Part shown: one piece after another, positions 25,359 to 37,154 of the stretch
How the letters are laid out: the number at the start of each line of letters is the position of its first letter
Position numbering within the stretch: the stretch's first letter is position 1
Assembly (NCBI GenBank): GCA_023101885.1
Contig: JALPQD010000054.1
Span: forward strand, 372,001 to 436,000
Direction: 5' to 3'
Length of the DNA stretch: 64,000 bases
Origin: Typhlomys cinereus
Taxonomy: Eukaryota > Chordata > Mammalia > Rodentia > Platacanthomyidae
Program-made: the position numbers and the translations under genes
The notes under the pieces: model-generated
What the model was told of the DNA's origin: nothing
The model's database searches: none
Seen by the model: the letters and a program-made list of their open reading frames with translations, nothing else

Positions 25359-25495
25359 TGGGGCTGGAGATATGGCTCAGGGGTTAAGCCTTTGCCTGGT
25401 AAGCAAAAGGACAAGAGTTCAGATCTCACTCAAGTGCCCTCTTTTGTGTACACACACACACACACAAAACAACAACAACAACAACAACAACGAAG
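25359..25495 (+). mobile_element. (CA)n-tailed SINE with large internal deletion
   Basis: The head GGGGCTGGAGATATGGCTCA with GAGTTCAGATCTCA passes almost directly to (CA)n and (AAC)n. About 130 bp of the usual body is missing. Confidence 0.7.
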
Positions 25496-25740
25496 TTTTA
25501 ATCATTAATAAAAGTCTGTGTCAGGTCCTGTGAGTCCTAGTGAGTCACTGAAGCTAGATGTAGTCTTGGGGACCCTTAGCACAGATATAATGTTTTTTCT
25601 GTATCATTGGATTTCATTTACTAAGATTCAGATCTTATGTCCATGAAGGAGGCTGGTCTGTAATCTTACTTTCTTGTAAGGACCTTGTCAAATCAGGGAT
25701 CAAGGTTAAGTCACCCTCATAGAATGATGGGAGGGTTCAA

Positions 25741-25955
25741 GAATGTAGCCTCGTGACGCAGTGCCTGTCTAGCATACGTGAGGTCCTAAGTTGATCCTCC
25801 AGGCCATCAAGGGGATGGAGTGGAGAGACAGAAGCCATGCTGTGTGTGGTGGTTCATGCCCGTAATCCCAGCACTCAGGAGTCTGAATGAGGGGGGGGTC
25901 TCGAATCTAAGCCAGGCAAGATTCCATCTCCAACAAATAAAATGAAGCAAAAACT
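25741..25955 (+). mobile_element. ID-like head followed by B1-like SINE
   Basis: 25741-25805 resembles an ID element (CAGTGCCTGTCTAGCATACG, CCTAAGTTGATCCTCCAG). 25840-25950 is B1-like (GTGTGGTGGTTCATGCCCGT, AATCCCAGCACTCAGGAG). Together they could be a B4-type composite. Confidence 0.45.
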
Positions 25956-26064
25956 TTTGTCTTTTGTCTTCTCTTCTTTAGAAGAGAAGTATAAGATAGG
26001 GCATTATTTCAGTATTTGGGAAATTCACTGATAAAGCTAAACCTGGAATTTTTGTGCATTGAAG

Positions 26065-26200
26065 TTTTTTAATTAATTACTTTATTAGAGAAGGATGTCC
26101 ACACACATACCACGTGGGATTCCAGGGATTGAACTCAGAAAGCTTCCAACCTTGCAAGCAGCCACATTGCCCTCTGAGCCAGCTCACCGCCCTCAAAGTA
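26065..26200 (-). mobile_element. tRNA-like SINE remnant
   Basis: ACCACGTGGGATTCCAGGGA, TTGAACTCAGAAAGC and an end at GAGCCAGCTCACCGCCCT. Confidence 0.45.
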
Positions 26201-26986
26201 TAAATAGCTTAGTTCCTTTACTATGTATGAAAGTTCATATTTTCCAATTTTTAAGTAAAGATTTCTCAAAATTCCATTTCTTATAAATGTCCAAATATTA
26301 TGAATGTGAAGTTTTTCATAGCATTTCTCATATAAAACAACAAACTTGATTGCAGATGTGAAGCACCATGCCTAGCTAACTGTTCTTTAGTGCTTCCTTC
26401 AAAGCTCCCTTCAGTCTAGTATATATGAATACACGTTGTTTCTGTGTGAATATATGTACACACACATACATATTCATGTCCATATATATGTACATTTTAA
26501 TATTAAACACTAAATTGTTTAAGCACTAAGTCTTTAATAAACTTTTAAGATTAGTAATGTCAATGTTAGAATATGTCTCTGGTATAGAATTTTTGATAAT
26601 TGCAAAAAATTTCTATAGCTTTGGAAAGAGTAAATCCAAGTTTGCAGTTGCCGTGTAATCTTCAGATCAAAAATGCCAATGTTGACTTGGATAAAGCTTT
26701 CATATATTATCACATTAAAAACAAAATAAACAACAACAAAAAAATTATAGTCTTCCCAGAATGGTCTTTTTTCCTTCCTGCTAAAATGTTTAGGGTTTTG
26801 TTTTGAGGTATTGGGAACCAAACCAGGACTCATGAGCCTAGTCCGTCCAGTCCTAGCCAGAGTGACTCCATCTTGCAGCAAGCTGCTGTTTAACAGCTAT
26901 GCGTGTCAGATGGCCGTGGAGCGAACCAACCTTCCCCTGGCGGGATCAATCAGTATGTTGCCATTGTAGTCACTTCTAGCATCTTA

Positions 26987-27000
26987 CCACTAGGTGGTGC
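26987..27000 (+). promoter_or_regulatory. CTCF-like core motif
   Basis: CCACTAGGTGGTGC resembles the CTCF core (CCNCNAGGNGGC). It sits in the TMEM216-TMEM138 spacer, in a stretch without recognised SINEs. This is a motif match only. Confidence 0.35.
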
Positions 27001-27249
27001 TTTGAATCAATTTCACCACATACACTTAAAATAGGAATTTAAGAATGGGGAACAGGATTGATAGCTTTAAGAAAATGCAACTGTCCACAAGTAAACCCTA
27101 ATCAACTCCTTCTGCTCATGGGTGTTGGTACCATCCTGTGTTGAGCACATGTAACTTTCACGCTTTCCTACAGAAAAGTAATACAACATAATGCCTCACC
27201 TGTTTGGCAAGCACTCTGCCTTCCTGATATAATTTCTTTCTTGATTTGT

Positions 27250-27425
27250 GTAGTAGATGTTTATTGGTTCTGTTGTATGTGCGTGCGTGCATGTGTGTGT
27301 GCGTGTGTGCATGTGGAAGTTGGAAGACAACTTGCACAAGTCAGTTCTCTGTCGCCCTGGTTTTGAACCCAGGTCATCAGGTTTGCACAGCAAGAGCCTT
27401 TGCTTGCTGAGCTGTTTCAATAACC
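27250..27425 (-). mobile_element. Older B2/B3-like SINE
   Basis: ATGTGGAAGTTGGAAGACAA followed by TTTTGAACCCAGGTCATCAG. Confidence 0.55.
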
Positions 27426-27439
27426 TTCCACCTTGTTTT

Positions 27440-27628
27440 TTTTGTTGTTGTTTTTTAAGACATGGTCATTCACTGAACCTGAAGCTCACCAATGGGCTGT
27501 ACTGGCTGGCCAGCAATCGGGCATCGTGTGGCACGCTGCCACGCCAGCTTTTATGAGATCCCTGGAGTCTGAACTCAGTCCTCATGCTTGAGCAGCAGGC
27601 ACTGTACTGGGCCATCTCCCCAGCCCTT
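27440..27628 (-). mobile_element. Diverged B2/B3- or B4-like SINE
   Basis: ATCCCTGGAGTCTGAACTC and an end at TGGGCCATCTCCCCAGCCC mark the tRNA-like head; the rest is unclear. Confidence 0.45.
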
Positions 27629-27734
27629 GTTTTGTCTCTTGAGGCAGAATTGAATTCAGGTGACTGGGTTTGTGAGCAGGTGACTTATCCGGGTCCCTGA
27701 GACACTGGGGCTCAGACCCAGGGCTTCTTTCATG

Positions 27735-27977
27735 CTGGAGAAAAGGGCACTGTGTGTGCCAATGCAGATCCAAAGGTGGCATCAGGAATCACCCTGAATT
27801 ACTCTACCACCTTCATGCTCTGCTCTGGAGGTTCTCAGACTCCAATTTTCAGGACCAGAATTGAAGGCCACCTCCATTATCTGCCCATTATTTTTACATG
27901 GGATTTGGGAATCTGAACTCAAGTCCTTGTGGTTGTGAGACATAGGCTTTAACCCCTGAGTCATCTCCCCAGCCCTA
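27735..27977 (-). mobile_element. (CA)n-family SINE without a CA tract
   Basis: GGGCACTGTGTGTGCCAATG, GGCATCAGGAATCACCCTG and an end at GAGTCATCTCCCCAGCCC. It is more diverged than most copies. Confidence 0.75.
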
Positions 27978-28092
27978 GGTGACAACTCTCAAGAGTTGGT
28001 TTTCTCTTTCTGTCATGTGGGTTCCTAGGATTGAACTCCGGTCATCAGACTTGGTGGCAAGTCTTTAGCTGCTGAGCCATCTTGAAAGCCCA
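27978..28092 (-). mobile_element. Older B2/B3-like SINE fragment
   Basis: GGTTTTCTCTTTCTGTCATG, TTCCTAGGATTGAACTCCGG and an end at CTGAGCCATCTTGAAAGCCC. Confidence 0.55.
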
Positions 28093-28479
28093 CCACTTAC
28101 CCTTTTACATGGCTGAACTCAGCCTGGTAAAATTGAAAGAATCTTTGCAACCGTGCTGATGGGGCCTATTTGTCTCTAGTTTTTTCTTTCCCCATGATTT
28201 TGCTTGCTTGCTTGTTTATCAGAACATCGTAGGATGGTTTGAGTTGAAAACCGGGCCTTCTCTTCTAGTTTGATATTGCTATCATTTCATCCTTAATTGT
28301 TGATAGAATTCACCAATCAAACCACATGTGGTGTGGACGCAGAGGCAGGAGGACAGATGGTTCAAAGCCAGCATGGCCCAGTGGGAACCCTTAGCCTTTC
28401 ACCCTCCCCAAAGTAGGCCCCTAAGGCGAGTCATAGAACCCAGAAATCTTTTCCCCAAATGCGGCCATAAAGTTGGAAA

Positions 28480-28830
28480 ATATTCATCTAGCCCTCTCAC
28501 TTCCCCTGAGCCTTTCCTTGTAAGACCATAAAGAAATTAGGACTAACATCCCAGAGAGGTCAGGCCCCAACTGAGAGGAGGAAATGAGACAACTTGAAAG
28601 TGGAGAAAAATATGGACCTCCAGGGCTTTCTACCCTGGTCCATTTCCTTCCACTCAGCTCTTCATGATGGGCCATGTTTCTGCAGGACTGTCCCTGCTTC
28701 TCCCAACATAAAAAACAGAGAGTTCACCTTGGACCTTTGGGTCTCTGGTCTGAAGGCTCCTGTACCCTAAAAAAATGAGATTAAACATATGCCTTCTACT
28801 CCTTGTCTGCTGTCGGGGGGGGGGTGAAGA
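28480..28830 (+). other. Possible solo LTR remnant
   Basis: ACATAAAAAAC (TATA-like), then TGGGTCTCTGGTCTGAAGG and ATTAAA-type and CTCCTTGTCTGC elements, in LTR-like order. No clear TG...CA ends or flanking duplication were established. Confidence 0.25.
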
Positions 28831-28920
28831 TGGCCAAAGAATCTCCACTGTTGTACCCACTGAAGCTAATTTCACTTCTTTGCTATGATAAATGTCTCTA
28901 TTTCATAATACCAGAAAGTA

Positions 28921-29870
28921 TTATGGATGCTGCCAGGGGAGAAAAGCCATCAGAAGTCTGATTCCTCTGTAAAAGCCACAACAACAATCTCCAAGGCGAG
29001 AGATGCCCATCGATGTAATAGTGGCATGGATAACAAGGAGGCAACCAACAGCCGTATTTAAAGCCCGCTTGTTGGCAGGGACCACAAACAGTCCTGTAAC
29101 TGTAAAGCAGAACAAGAACCTACGAAAGGGGAGGGTGCAGGTCCCAGCGGAAGTGCAGGCTATGAATATTAAAAAATACTACATCACACTGCCTTTCAAA
29201 TACCCATTGTTATACCCACGGATTGGAGGAGTACTCCCAATCTGGAAGCCTCCTCCTGCAACAGAAGGTGTTTACTACAGAAAAACACAATTGGCCAAAA
29301 TGCATAAGATAAGTGAATTTGGACTGTTTGGCCCTAAACAGGACATCTAAACCATACCTACCCCCACCCCAAGGCTCAGGGAACACCACAGAAGAGGAGG
29401 TGATAAGATTGTAACAGCATGAAGTAAGACAGTGGTGGGTCAGAGCTAAAAAGAACGTGGTATCTATGATTTCATAGCAGATATGTATATTCTCACAAGA
29501 ACTGTCCTATCAACATCTCACTGTGGAAAGGGAAAGAGTCCAAGAGGCTCCACATCTCCCTGAGAGATTGATGAGGACTAACCCTAATATGGAAAAAAAG
29601 GAGGATGCTTTCCTCAATGGTAGGCCCGCTGATCTGTGATCCTTGTTGGAACATGAGTCATGTCAACCATATGTCATCAGAGGCAAAGCAGATGAAACAC
29701 AGTGGGCCACACAAGTGAAAAGACTTGAAAATGGAGAGATTCTGGCAGGGAAGATGGAGGGTTTTAAAGGAAAAGGGAGGGGGAATGGGACTGGGGATTA
29801 AGGGGTGAAAAATCATAAATTCACTATATTCAATTGTGAAACACAAAAAATAACATATGTATTAAAAAAC
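28921..29870 (+). mobile_element. L1 3'UTR remnant
   Basis: TAGTGGCATGGATAACAAGG, CCCCAAGGCTCAGGGAACAC, CAGAAGAGGAGGTGATAAGA and a G-rich purine tract near 29755-29800 follow the order of rodent L1 3'UTRs. The poly(A) is worn. No ORF2 is preserved. Confidence 0.6.
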
Positions 29871-30139
29871 CTGGAATTACATCTCCAAATCAAGGCCTAG
29901 GGATATTTTCGTGCTTGTTCAGAGTTTCATCACTGGTAAATAACCATTTGAATAGATGACATCCTATGTTCAGAAGGCAGTAACCAACAACATGAAGTTA
30001 AAAATATAATGTAAACCAGAATTTTTTTCCATAATAAGATGTTTAAAATAAATTCTAATAATTATAAAAGTTAAAAAACAAGTGTGTATTTCAACTTCAA
30101 TCTTGGGATGTATTTCTCATGACTCTGTATTTCTTTTTT

Positions 30140-30234
30140 ATCTTGTTTTTTTAACGTGGGACCTAGGATCCGAACTCAGAACCTTCTGCTTGTGAGACAG
30201 AGTCACAACCCCTGAGCCATCTCTCCAGCCCCAC
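30140..30234 (-). mobile_element. Short poly(A)-ended tRNA-like SINE
   Basis: Poly-T, then AACGTGGGACCTAGGATCC and a head ending GAGCCATCTCTCCAGCCC; it stops where longer copies continue into their body. GACTCTGTATTTCTT lies on both sides. Confidence 0.85.
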
Positions 30235-30249
30235 GACTCTGTATTTCTT

Positions 30250-30531
30250 TTTTTTATTATTAGTATTTATTCAATTGTGCGTGTGTATGTGTGTGTGTGC
30301 GTGTATGTTTGCGTGTGTAGAACCATGGACGAATTCGGGAACCACCATGGACGCCTCCACCTTCTCCTTGTTTACTCTGCCCCGGGATTCACAGGCTCCA
30401 CCCTACCAGGACCAGAAACGCAGGCTGCGCCTGCTTCCGCCTGGCGTCTATACGTGGGATCTAGGATCCGAACTCAGGACCTTCTGCCTGCAAGGCAGAG
30501 GCTTAACCCCTGAGCCACCTCTCCAGTCCCG
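30250..30531 (-). mobile_element. (CA)n-tailed SINE
   Basis: TTTATTCAATTGTGCGTG, ACCATGGACGAATTCGGGAA and an end at GAGCCACCTCTCCAGTCCC. A third GACTCTGTATTTCTT follows at 30532. Confidence 0.88.
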
Positions 30532-31126
30532 GACTCTGTATTTCTTAATGGAGCTTTTTCCTTTAGCGTTTTGGATCTGCTTTCTACTCTCTCCTGGCCT
30601 GCGATCTAGTGAGCAGCCGGCTCATGGCTACTCCTGTGCGTGCAGACTTTTCTCCTGCTGTCTGTGCTGTGTGCTCCTGGGGCTGTACTGCAGCCGTGGC
30701 ACTATGCCTGTATTCAGCGTACGCCAGGCCATGGCTTAGATTCCCAGTACCAAAACCAAGCAAGCACACAGGCAAGCAGATTTGCTGTTCTTTACTTTCC
30801 CGAGAGCTGTAATGTGTGCATTTCTTTCACCAGCCTTGGCTAGTGTTTCTTTCAACGTCTCTCTCTGCCTTCAAAACTCCAGTTGCATATAGGTTAAGCA
30901 ATCCGATATCATATGAGTCATCTCTCAAACCAGGCTGTTTCCATGTCTCCTCTTTATTTTGTGCTTCTTTACTGCATGGGTAACTTCTATTGATCTGTCT
31001 TCTAGCTCACTGATCATCATCATGTATCTTCATGCTTTAAAGTCTGAGGCAGGATAGAAAGAAGAAGTTAAGGGAATGTGGGAGGGAATGGAGCCCCTTG
31101 CGCCCATCCACACCACCATCCTGTGG

Positions 31127-31390
31127 AGAATTTCAACATGCTGGATGCATCTGCAATCTTGGCAATCAGGAGGCAGAGGCAGGAATATTGCAAATTCAAG
31201 GTCAGCTCCTGGGATTGACTCACAGACTGTGTGGGTGGTAAAAGCAGCATAAAGCTAGCCCAGCGAGATTAAGCCTTTTGCTAGCAGCAGCAGCTAATGC
31301 TTGTAATCCCATCTCTCTGGATGCTAAAGCAGAAGGATCAGGAGCTTCAGCTAGTCCCCATCTTAAAATAATGGAGAAAGAGAGAAGGGG
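31127..31390 (+). mobile_element. Two B1-like SINE remnants
   Basis: 31127-31200 (GGAGGCAGAGGCAGGAATAT, CAAATTCAAGGTCAG) and 31285-31390 (GCTTGTAATCCCATCTCTCT, GGATGCTAAAGCAGAAGGAT). Confidence 0.45.
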
Positions 31391-31462
31391 GAGGGGGGAG
31401 AGAATGTGAACGCCTCTTTTCTGAGGTGACTTGCAAAACAAGAAAGTATTTTTAAAAGCAAA

Positions 31463-31755
31463 CGAGGGCTGAGAGAAATGCTCAGTGCAGAAGGCACGTA
31501 CCATGAGAGCAAAGGACTTGGGCTTCAGAGCCCCAGAACTCATGTCCCCCCTCCCTACAATCCCAGTGCGTGCAGGGACCAGCTAGGATCCCTGAGGGAA
31601 GCTGAGTAGCTAGATTAGCTCAACCAGCTACTTCCTGGCTCAGTGGGATCCGGTCTCAGCAAACAGAGCAACTGAGAAAAACACCAGCCTTTAGCCTACA
31701 TGTGCACATGTGCACGCATGCCCACACACACGTGTGCGTACACACCATACAGGCA
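31463..31755 (+). mobile_element. B4-like SINE
   Basis: GGGCTGAGAGAAATGCTCAG head, then AGCTAGGATCCCTGAGG, GATCCGGTCTCAGCAAACAG and an ACATGTGCACGCATGCCC tail, the order of a B4 composite. Confidence 0.5.
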
Positions 31756-31788
31756 AAAATTGATTCTTCAGAAAAGCTGATGAAAGAG

Positions 31789-31880
31789 CAGGGAGCTGGG
31801 TTCCTTGGTAGAATGTTTGCCTAGCACCCACAGACTCTGGTTCTGATCCTCCAGCACCACATGAAACCCCGTTTCATTCG
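31789..31880 (+). mobile_element. ID-like SINE
   Basis: GAGCTGGGTTCCTTGGTAGA, ATGTTTGCCTAGCACCCACA and GGTTCTGATCCTCCAGCACC match the tRNA-like ID layout. Confidence 0.5.
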
Positions 31881-32533
31881 ACATCGATATTGTGCATAAA
31901 AATATGTAGTGTGTCTAGATTTCTTTACTCACATCCCTTGCTCTACTTAGTCCCACAGGAGGAGAGTGAATAACTTTATCCAAACCGGGGACTAGATCTG
32001 GTTTGAGGCTGCCCTGTGGCACCCCATGGTTCTGCAGATTGGACCCGGGCTTGGCAAACACCTTATCACCGAGCTACAGTCCGCTCAACCCTACAATTCT
32101 GACCTGCCTCAGTCTCCAGGTTTCTCCCTGTTCCCAGTAAGGAGATCTCCCGAACTGCTGCCCCAAGTCCTGTGCCGTCACCCTTCCCCTGGTGTGGCTG
32201 GGGTTCTAATCATCAGCACCATCAGCCTAAACCCCTGTTCTGTTTTCCAGAGTCCCAGACTTAGATCCTTAAAGCCTCTGGCTTGGTTTCAGAATTTGGT
32301 AAATATCTCCAGGCGACATTTGTTTTGTTTCCAAAGCTGCTCATTGCCTCCAGCGGTCTGAGACCATCAGTTCCACTGCCAGGTGCAACAGGGTCGTGGA
32401 GGGTGGGAGGTGTTGGGGGGTGGGATTAGATTCCTAGCTTGTTATCGAAACCCAGAATCAGTACATTACAAAGCTGCTGTGGTTGTCAGCTAACTTCTCC
32501 ATGATTAGCCCTACCCTAGGATGGTAGGCTCTG

Positions 32534-32537
<4 letters not shown>

Positions 32538-32576
<39 letters not shown>
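32538..32576. repeat. (CA)n microsatellite
   Basis: About 19 uninterrupted CA repeats, not inside a recognisable SINE. Confidence 0.9.
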
Positions 32577-32578
<2 letters not shown>

Positions 32579-33466
32579 CACTCGCTCATGCACACGTACT
32601 CGATATTAGAAGTATATGTGTTACTGGAGTTCAATATAAAAACCTGGACTCTAGCGGTCCCAACAAACTAGGCTCAGCTATCTGTTCCAATAATGCCAAT
32701 CAAAGAGGCTAGTAAGAGTGTATAGAGACGGGGGGGGGGGGGATTTATTCAGTGTGGCACATTGGGAAGAGGTCCATTGACCCCCAAACCTATCTTTGGA
32801 ATATGAACATAACGTTTAGGTTCACTAAGCGTGCTGGCCAGGGTGTGTTCTGGCTCCTGTCTCCGGTCCGGTCTGTTCTTCAGGGGACGGCTGGGGAGGT
32901 TTTCAGTTCCTTAGGGTTCCTTGTTTCAACGGTCTGACAGGAAAGGTGTCCGTGTCTCTGTAAAGCATTTTCTCCTGCCAAGATGGCTGCATTTATTTGT
33001 CCATGGACGGAACCCAGCGCTTGCAGCTGAGCGAATGCCGGACACCAAGCCACACCTTCATCTCTCTCCGAGACTGCTGAGATGTTGGTGCGTTTTATCT
33101 GGGTTTTTTAGTTCTTGGCCAGAGCACTGTCACATAAAAGCAACTCCATCTCACAGAAAGTGAAACCGTAAACGCTTCTTTTTTCTTTGGAGGCAGAGTC
33201 TCCAACTCTATATCCGAGGGTGACCTTGCACTGCTGAGCAGTCTCCCTGCATCTCCCGGTTGCTGGGATTACAGTTAGACTGCCAAACCCAGTTTAGGTA
33301 CTGCTGGGGCTTGAACCCTGGGCTTCGTGCTTGCTGGCACGCCTCAACTGTACCTCCAGACTGCTCTCCAAGCCTTTTGAAAGTATTATTTCCTTCCTGT
33401 CCCTTGGTGCCAATTTCCATTTTATTTCAGAATCATGTTGTGGCCAAGAGGATAAAGGGAAAAATT

Positions 33467-33748
33467 TTTTAATTCAATTGTGCATGTATGCAAGTGTGTG
33501 TGTGTATGTGTGTGTGTATGTATGTGTGCAGAACCACGGACGAATTCGGGAACCACCATGGACGCCTCCACCTCCTCGTTTACTCTGCCCCGGGATTCAC
33601 AGGCTCCGCCCTACCAGGACCAGAAACACAGCCCCCCCCTCCCCCCCCCCCGCTTCCGTCCTGCGTCTATACGTGGGGTCTAGGATCTGAACTCCAGACC
33701 TTCCGCCTGTAAGGCAGAGGTTTAACCCCTGAGCCACCTCTCCAGCCC
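33467..33748 (-). mobile_element. (CA)n-tailed SINE
   Basis: TTAATTCAATTGTGCATG, ACCACGGACGAATTCGGGAA, a C-rich stretch near 33631-33650, and an end at GAGCCACCTCTCCAGCCCC. GGGAAAA flanks both sides. Confidence 0.87.
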
Positions 33749-34439
33749 CGGGAAAATGGTTTCTTGATACTCCTAACTCTTCTGAACCAAGCGCGTAGGG
33801 TTCCCTATCTTCCACTAGTTTTCCTGCACCTACTGTGTCTGCATTTCCTTCTGACACTGTGCCCAGAAGCCAGTCTCAGAGCCCACGGGACGTTCTTGCT
33901 CTGGTCCTTCTGACCCACTAGCTATAAATCAGAAGGTCCTTGAGTCCAGAGATTCACTAGGACAGTTCTGGGAAGTATGGGTGCAAGATAACAGCCCAGT
34001 TTGGAAGGAAGCAAATGTTTACTCCAAGTCCGATCTGAGTGATCTTGGCTGAGGACCCACAGAGTAGAGGCTGAGAAGGAATTGTAATAACAGGGATAGA
34101 CACAGAGCACGTCCATGCTGGTGGGGGGGGGGGGGGGATGACACTAACTAGGTTAAGGAGAAAGGGGAAGAGATCACTGGCCTGATATGGTAACTGACGT
34201 GTCCTCAGTGGGAGGATTGTCTAGTCATGGGTCTGCTCTTTATCAAACTAGGCTAAACATATATCTCAGGAGGTTTCCCCAATAGGAGACAGTTAGGACA
34301 ACTCAAAGGCTTGTTTTTCTAAGGCCCACCTGCCCCTTATCTCTAAGCCTCCCAGGGCTGGTCTTATCTATTTTTGAGGAGTCCTGTTGAAAACAGCTGA
34401 AGGAGTTCTAACTTTGTTGCTGCTATTGCTGCTGTCTTG

Positions 34440-34520
34440 GGGTTAGGTCCAGCTCCTCACTATCGCACTGGGGGTTGAACACAGGGCCTTTCTGCATGCT
34501 AGGCAAGCTACACCCACCCC
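34440..34520 (-). mobile_element. ID-like SINE remnant
   Basis: GGGGGTTGAACACAGGGCCT and TGCATGCTAGGCAAGC are the reverse complement of an ID box B and head. Confidence 0.4.
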
Positions 34521-34629
34521 TACAGTAGTATAGTTCGTGGAGAAATGATTCATTTTATAGCAGCCAGGCAGAGTTTACTTGCTGCATTACTGGTTTATTA
34601 TGAAGGACACCACTCAGAGATTGGGGGAG

Positions 34630-34765
34630 GAGGGTGGGTGACGCATGATCCCCGCACTCGGGAAATTTCTGCCCGCAGAGCCCTAGGAGTTCTAGGCCAG
34701 CCTGGGCCATAGAGTGGATAAGTTGGCCTGGGCTACAAAGCTAGAGCCTGTCTCAAAACAAAACA
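34630..34765 (+). mobile_element. B1-like SINE
   Basis: CGCATGATCCCCGCACTCGG, GAGTTCTAGGCCAGCCTGGG and CTAGAGCCTGTCTCAAAACA. Confidence 0.65.
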
Positions 34766-35084
34766 AAAGATACTTTTGACCCAAGGGGAAGTTGAGGGAG
34801 CGAGGAGCCGACCTTTCCTGGGTGCCTTCTCCAGCACCTGGAGGCTCTAGGTGCTGCTGTGGGCTTTCATACGTAAGCTCCACTTCTCTCCTCTGATCAC
34901 AGTTTCCAGCCCACCAAGACAAGCAAGCCAGGAGCCCCAGGATAACATCAGGTCACAGGCATTAAAAAAAAAAAAAAAAATCAAGACATTACTTTGGATA
35001 TGCTAAGTGTTTTAGGTAATGGTACAGTAAAAAAAAGTGTGTGTATGCATGTACAAATATACATGTGCGCGCGCACACACACAC

Positions 35085-35215
35085 CACAGTTTTTTTCCCT
35101 TGAATCAGAGCCTCACTCTAGCCCGGTCAGGACTAGAACTCCCTACATAGCTTGGGTTGGCCTCCAGGTCAAATCTCCTGCCAGTGCGGGGATGAGGTAT
35201 GTGGGCTGCCCACTT
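35085..35215 (-). mobile_element. B1-like SINE
   Basis: CAGAGCCTCACTCTAGCCC, CTACATAGCTTGGGTTGGCC and AAATCTCCTGCCAGTGCGGG read as a reversed B1. Confidence 0.55.
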
Positions 35216-35239
35216 TGAGGATGTGGAGAAGAGCCATTT

Positions 35240-35375
35240 TAAAAGGAGAGGAGCTCAGCAGGTAAAGGACTGACTCACAAACCTGCCAACCCAAGTTCTA
35301 TCCCCGGAAGTCCACAGGGTGGAAGAACTGAACTTCTGAAAACTGTCTGACCTCTATCCGTGAATCACGAAGGCA
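35240..35375 (+). mobile_element. B2/B3-like SINE
   Basis: GGAGCTCAGCAGGTAAAGGA, CAAGTTCTATCCCCGGAAGT and AACTGTCTGACCTCTATC. Confidence 0.5.
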
Positions 35376-35489
35376 GCATGATGGTATATATATTCATTAC
35401 GCCACTGGGACAGGGCCTGGCTGCTTCTGTAGGATTTCTGCTCTTGTTTTTGCCCTTCTTGTCTCCATATTCCATCTTTTCTTTTGATA

Positions 35490-35580
35490 TGGGATTTTAC
35501 TATGTTGTCCGGTCATAAATCATGTACTTACACAATCCTCCTGCTTCGACCTCCAACTATGGTCAGCTCACCTTTAGTGT
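35490..35580 (-). mobile_element. B1-like SINE remnant
   Basis: GGGATTTTACTATGTTGTCC and CACAATCCTCCTGCTTCGAC. Confidence 0.4.
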
Positions 35581-36449
35581 ATGCTGGTCGTGATGTCTCG
35601 TTGCCCAAATACTCCTGTCTGTGCAGAGCACATTCCAGGCTTCTAAACAGAAGTCAGCACAAAAACAGACCCAGCCTTGTTTTCGTCTACTTCTTGAGTA
35701 ATGAGAGTTTTGACATTTTTTGCATTGGGTTTTGCCATTTCTGTAACCCTGCTGACAGGAAAAATAGCTTAAAAAAGCATACTTGTTATCAAACTATTGT
35801 GAACCCCAGAGAATGAACATTTCCCAGGAATCACATGATCGGGACAGAGAAAGGCAGCTGGCCAGAGCAAGAATGAGTCTAGGAAGAGATGTCACCCAGT
35901 TCTCACAACTTGTCTGACCATTTTGCAGGAGAGACAAGAATGGAGATCAGGGCCCGGCCGGCCACAGTTTGCGCAGGCCTGCTTAGACCTGCATATCCCG
36001 GCCCTCTAGGTAAACCTAACTTTCATGATGGACTTGGCTGTGGTATCACTAACCTCTTTATTTGCTCTTCTTTCCAACATGGCCACAAGAAATGAATGTT
36101 CTTTCTCCGCTTTTCACCATTACTTGTCTGTTTAAGACGGGTGGCTGAGTCTAGCTCATGGTAACAGTTTCACAAGAAAAGGAGTATGTTGTGACAGAGG
36201 AGAGTGATGAGAAACTGGCGTTTCAGAGTCCATGTAGCTGTACTGCAACAGTGCCATATTCCCACCTTATGTGAATCTTCTCTGCTGCTTTTGATTCCAA
36301 ACCCACAGCCCTGGCCGCCCTTCAGAACCTGAGGTGTCTGCTCTCTGGCCTTCACTTTGCTACCCTGTGCCTATGGAGTCCAGGTGTCCCAGGGGGCAGC
36401 TGTCAGGTGTGGACTGATTGAAGCAGTTCTGCTCTTGGCCCTACTTGCT

Positions 36450-36535
36450 TTTTTCTGCCATGCTAGGGTTTGAACCCAGGGCCTGGCATATGCTAGGAGC
36501 ATGCTCTAGCATTGAGCTATGTGCCTGGTCCCTTT
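36450..36535 (-). mobile_element. ID-like SINE remnant
   Basis: GGGTTTGAACCCAGGGCCTG and GCATGCTCTAGCATTGAGCT, the reverse of an ID element. Confidence 0.5.
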
Positions 36536-37154
36536 CATACCTTTCACCTGAACCTTTGTGCTCCTTCCTGTTTTGCCCATATACTCCATCACATGGCTTG
36601 CTTTGATGGCGGGGAATCTAAGCAGAGATCTGAAGTGGGAATGCATGGGATTTGTTCTCTCCCTCTCCTGGGTCACTGTCATGTGAACAGACTCAAGGCT
36701 GGCGGATGAGTCATGCGACTCAGAGCCCAGTAAACTGTTGTTCTACCTGAGGTCACCCTGGGTTACAACAGCTTAAGGATCCCAAGATCCTCAGGGTGCC
36801 CAGCCCTCCCCCAGCTAAGCACAGGCATCACATGAGTAGGCCCAGCTACAGTCACCCAGGCTGGGTCCAGATCAGCAGACACCCAAGACTGGTCAGCCCA
36901 CCATGCACAGCTGTGTGGTCCCCATTGGGTGGAGGTTTCCTTCTCATTACTCTACTGACAGCAAATGGCGTATGAATCTGGAAATGTCTTGGCAAACAAG
37001 GAGAGCATTTCACTCTCCTGAGGCTGCTTTGGCTTCTGCAGGGAGTATCTGAAGGAAGCACAGAAGTCTGCAGATCCAGGGGCGGGGCAGGCATCAGGCC
37101 AGCTTGCATTCGGCAGAAGTACCTGGACTTTGGCTTTGGATTTTGTTTGTTTTG

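Noticed and set aside
29003..29350. 115-codon open frame in the L1 remnant
   Set aside because: It falls in L1 3'UTR-type sequence, not ORF1 or ORF2, and shows no L1 protein motif.
11527..33155. ACTCCATCT-type sequence at 11530, 26872 and 33143 as a shared element
   Set aside because: Only about 10 bp are common and flanks differ. It may be a decayed repeat, but the sequence does not support a call.
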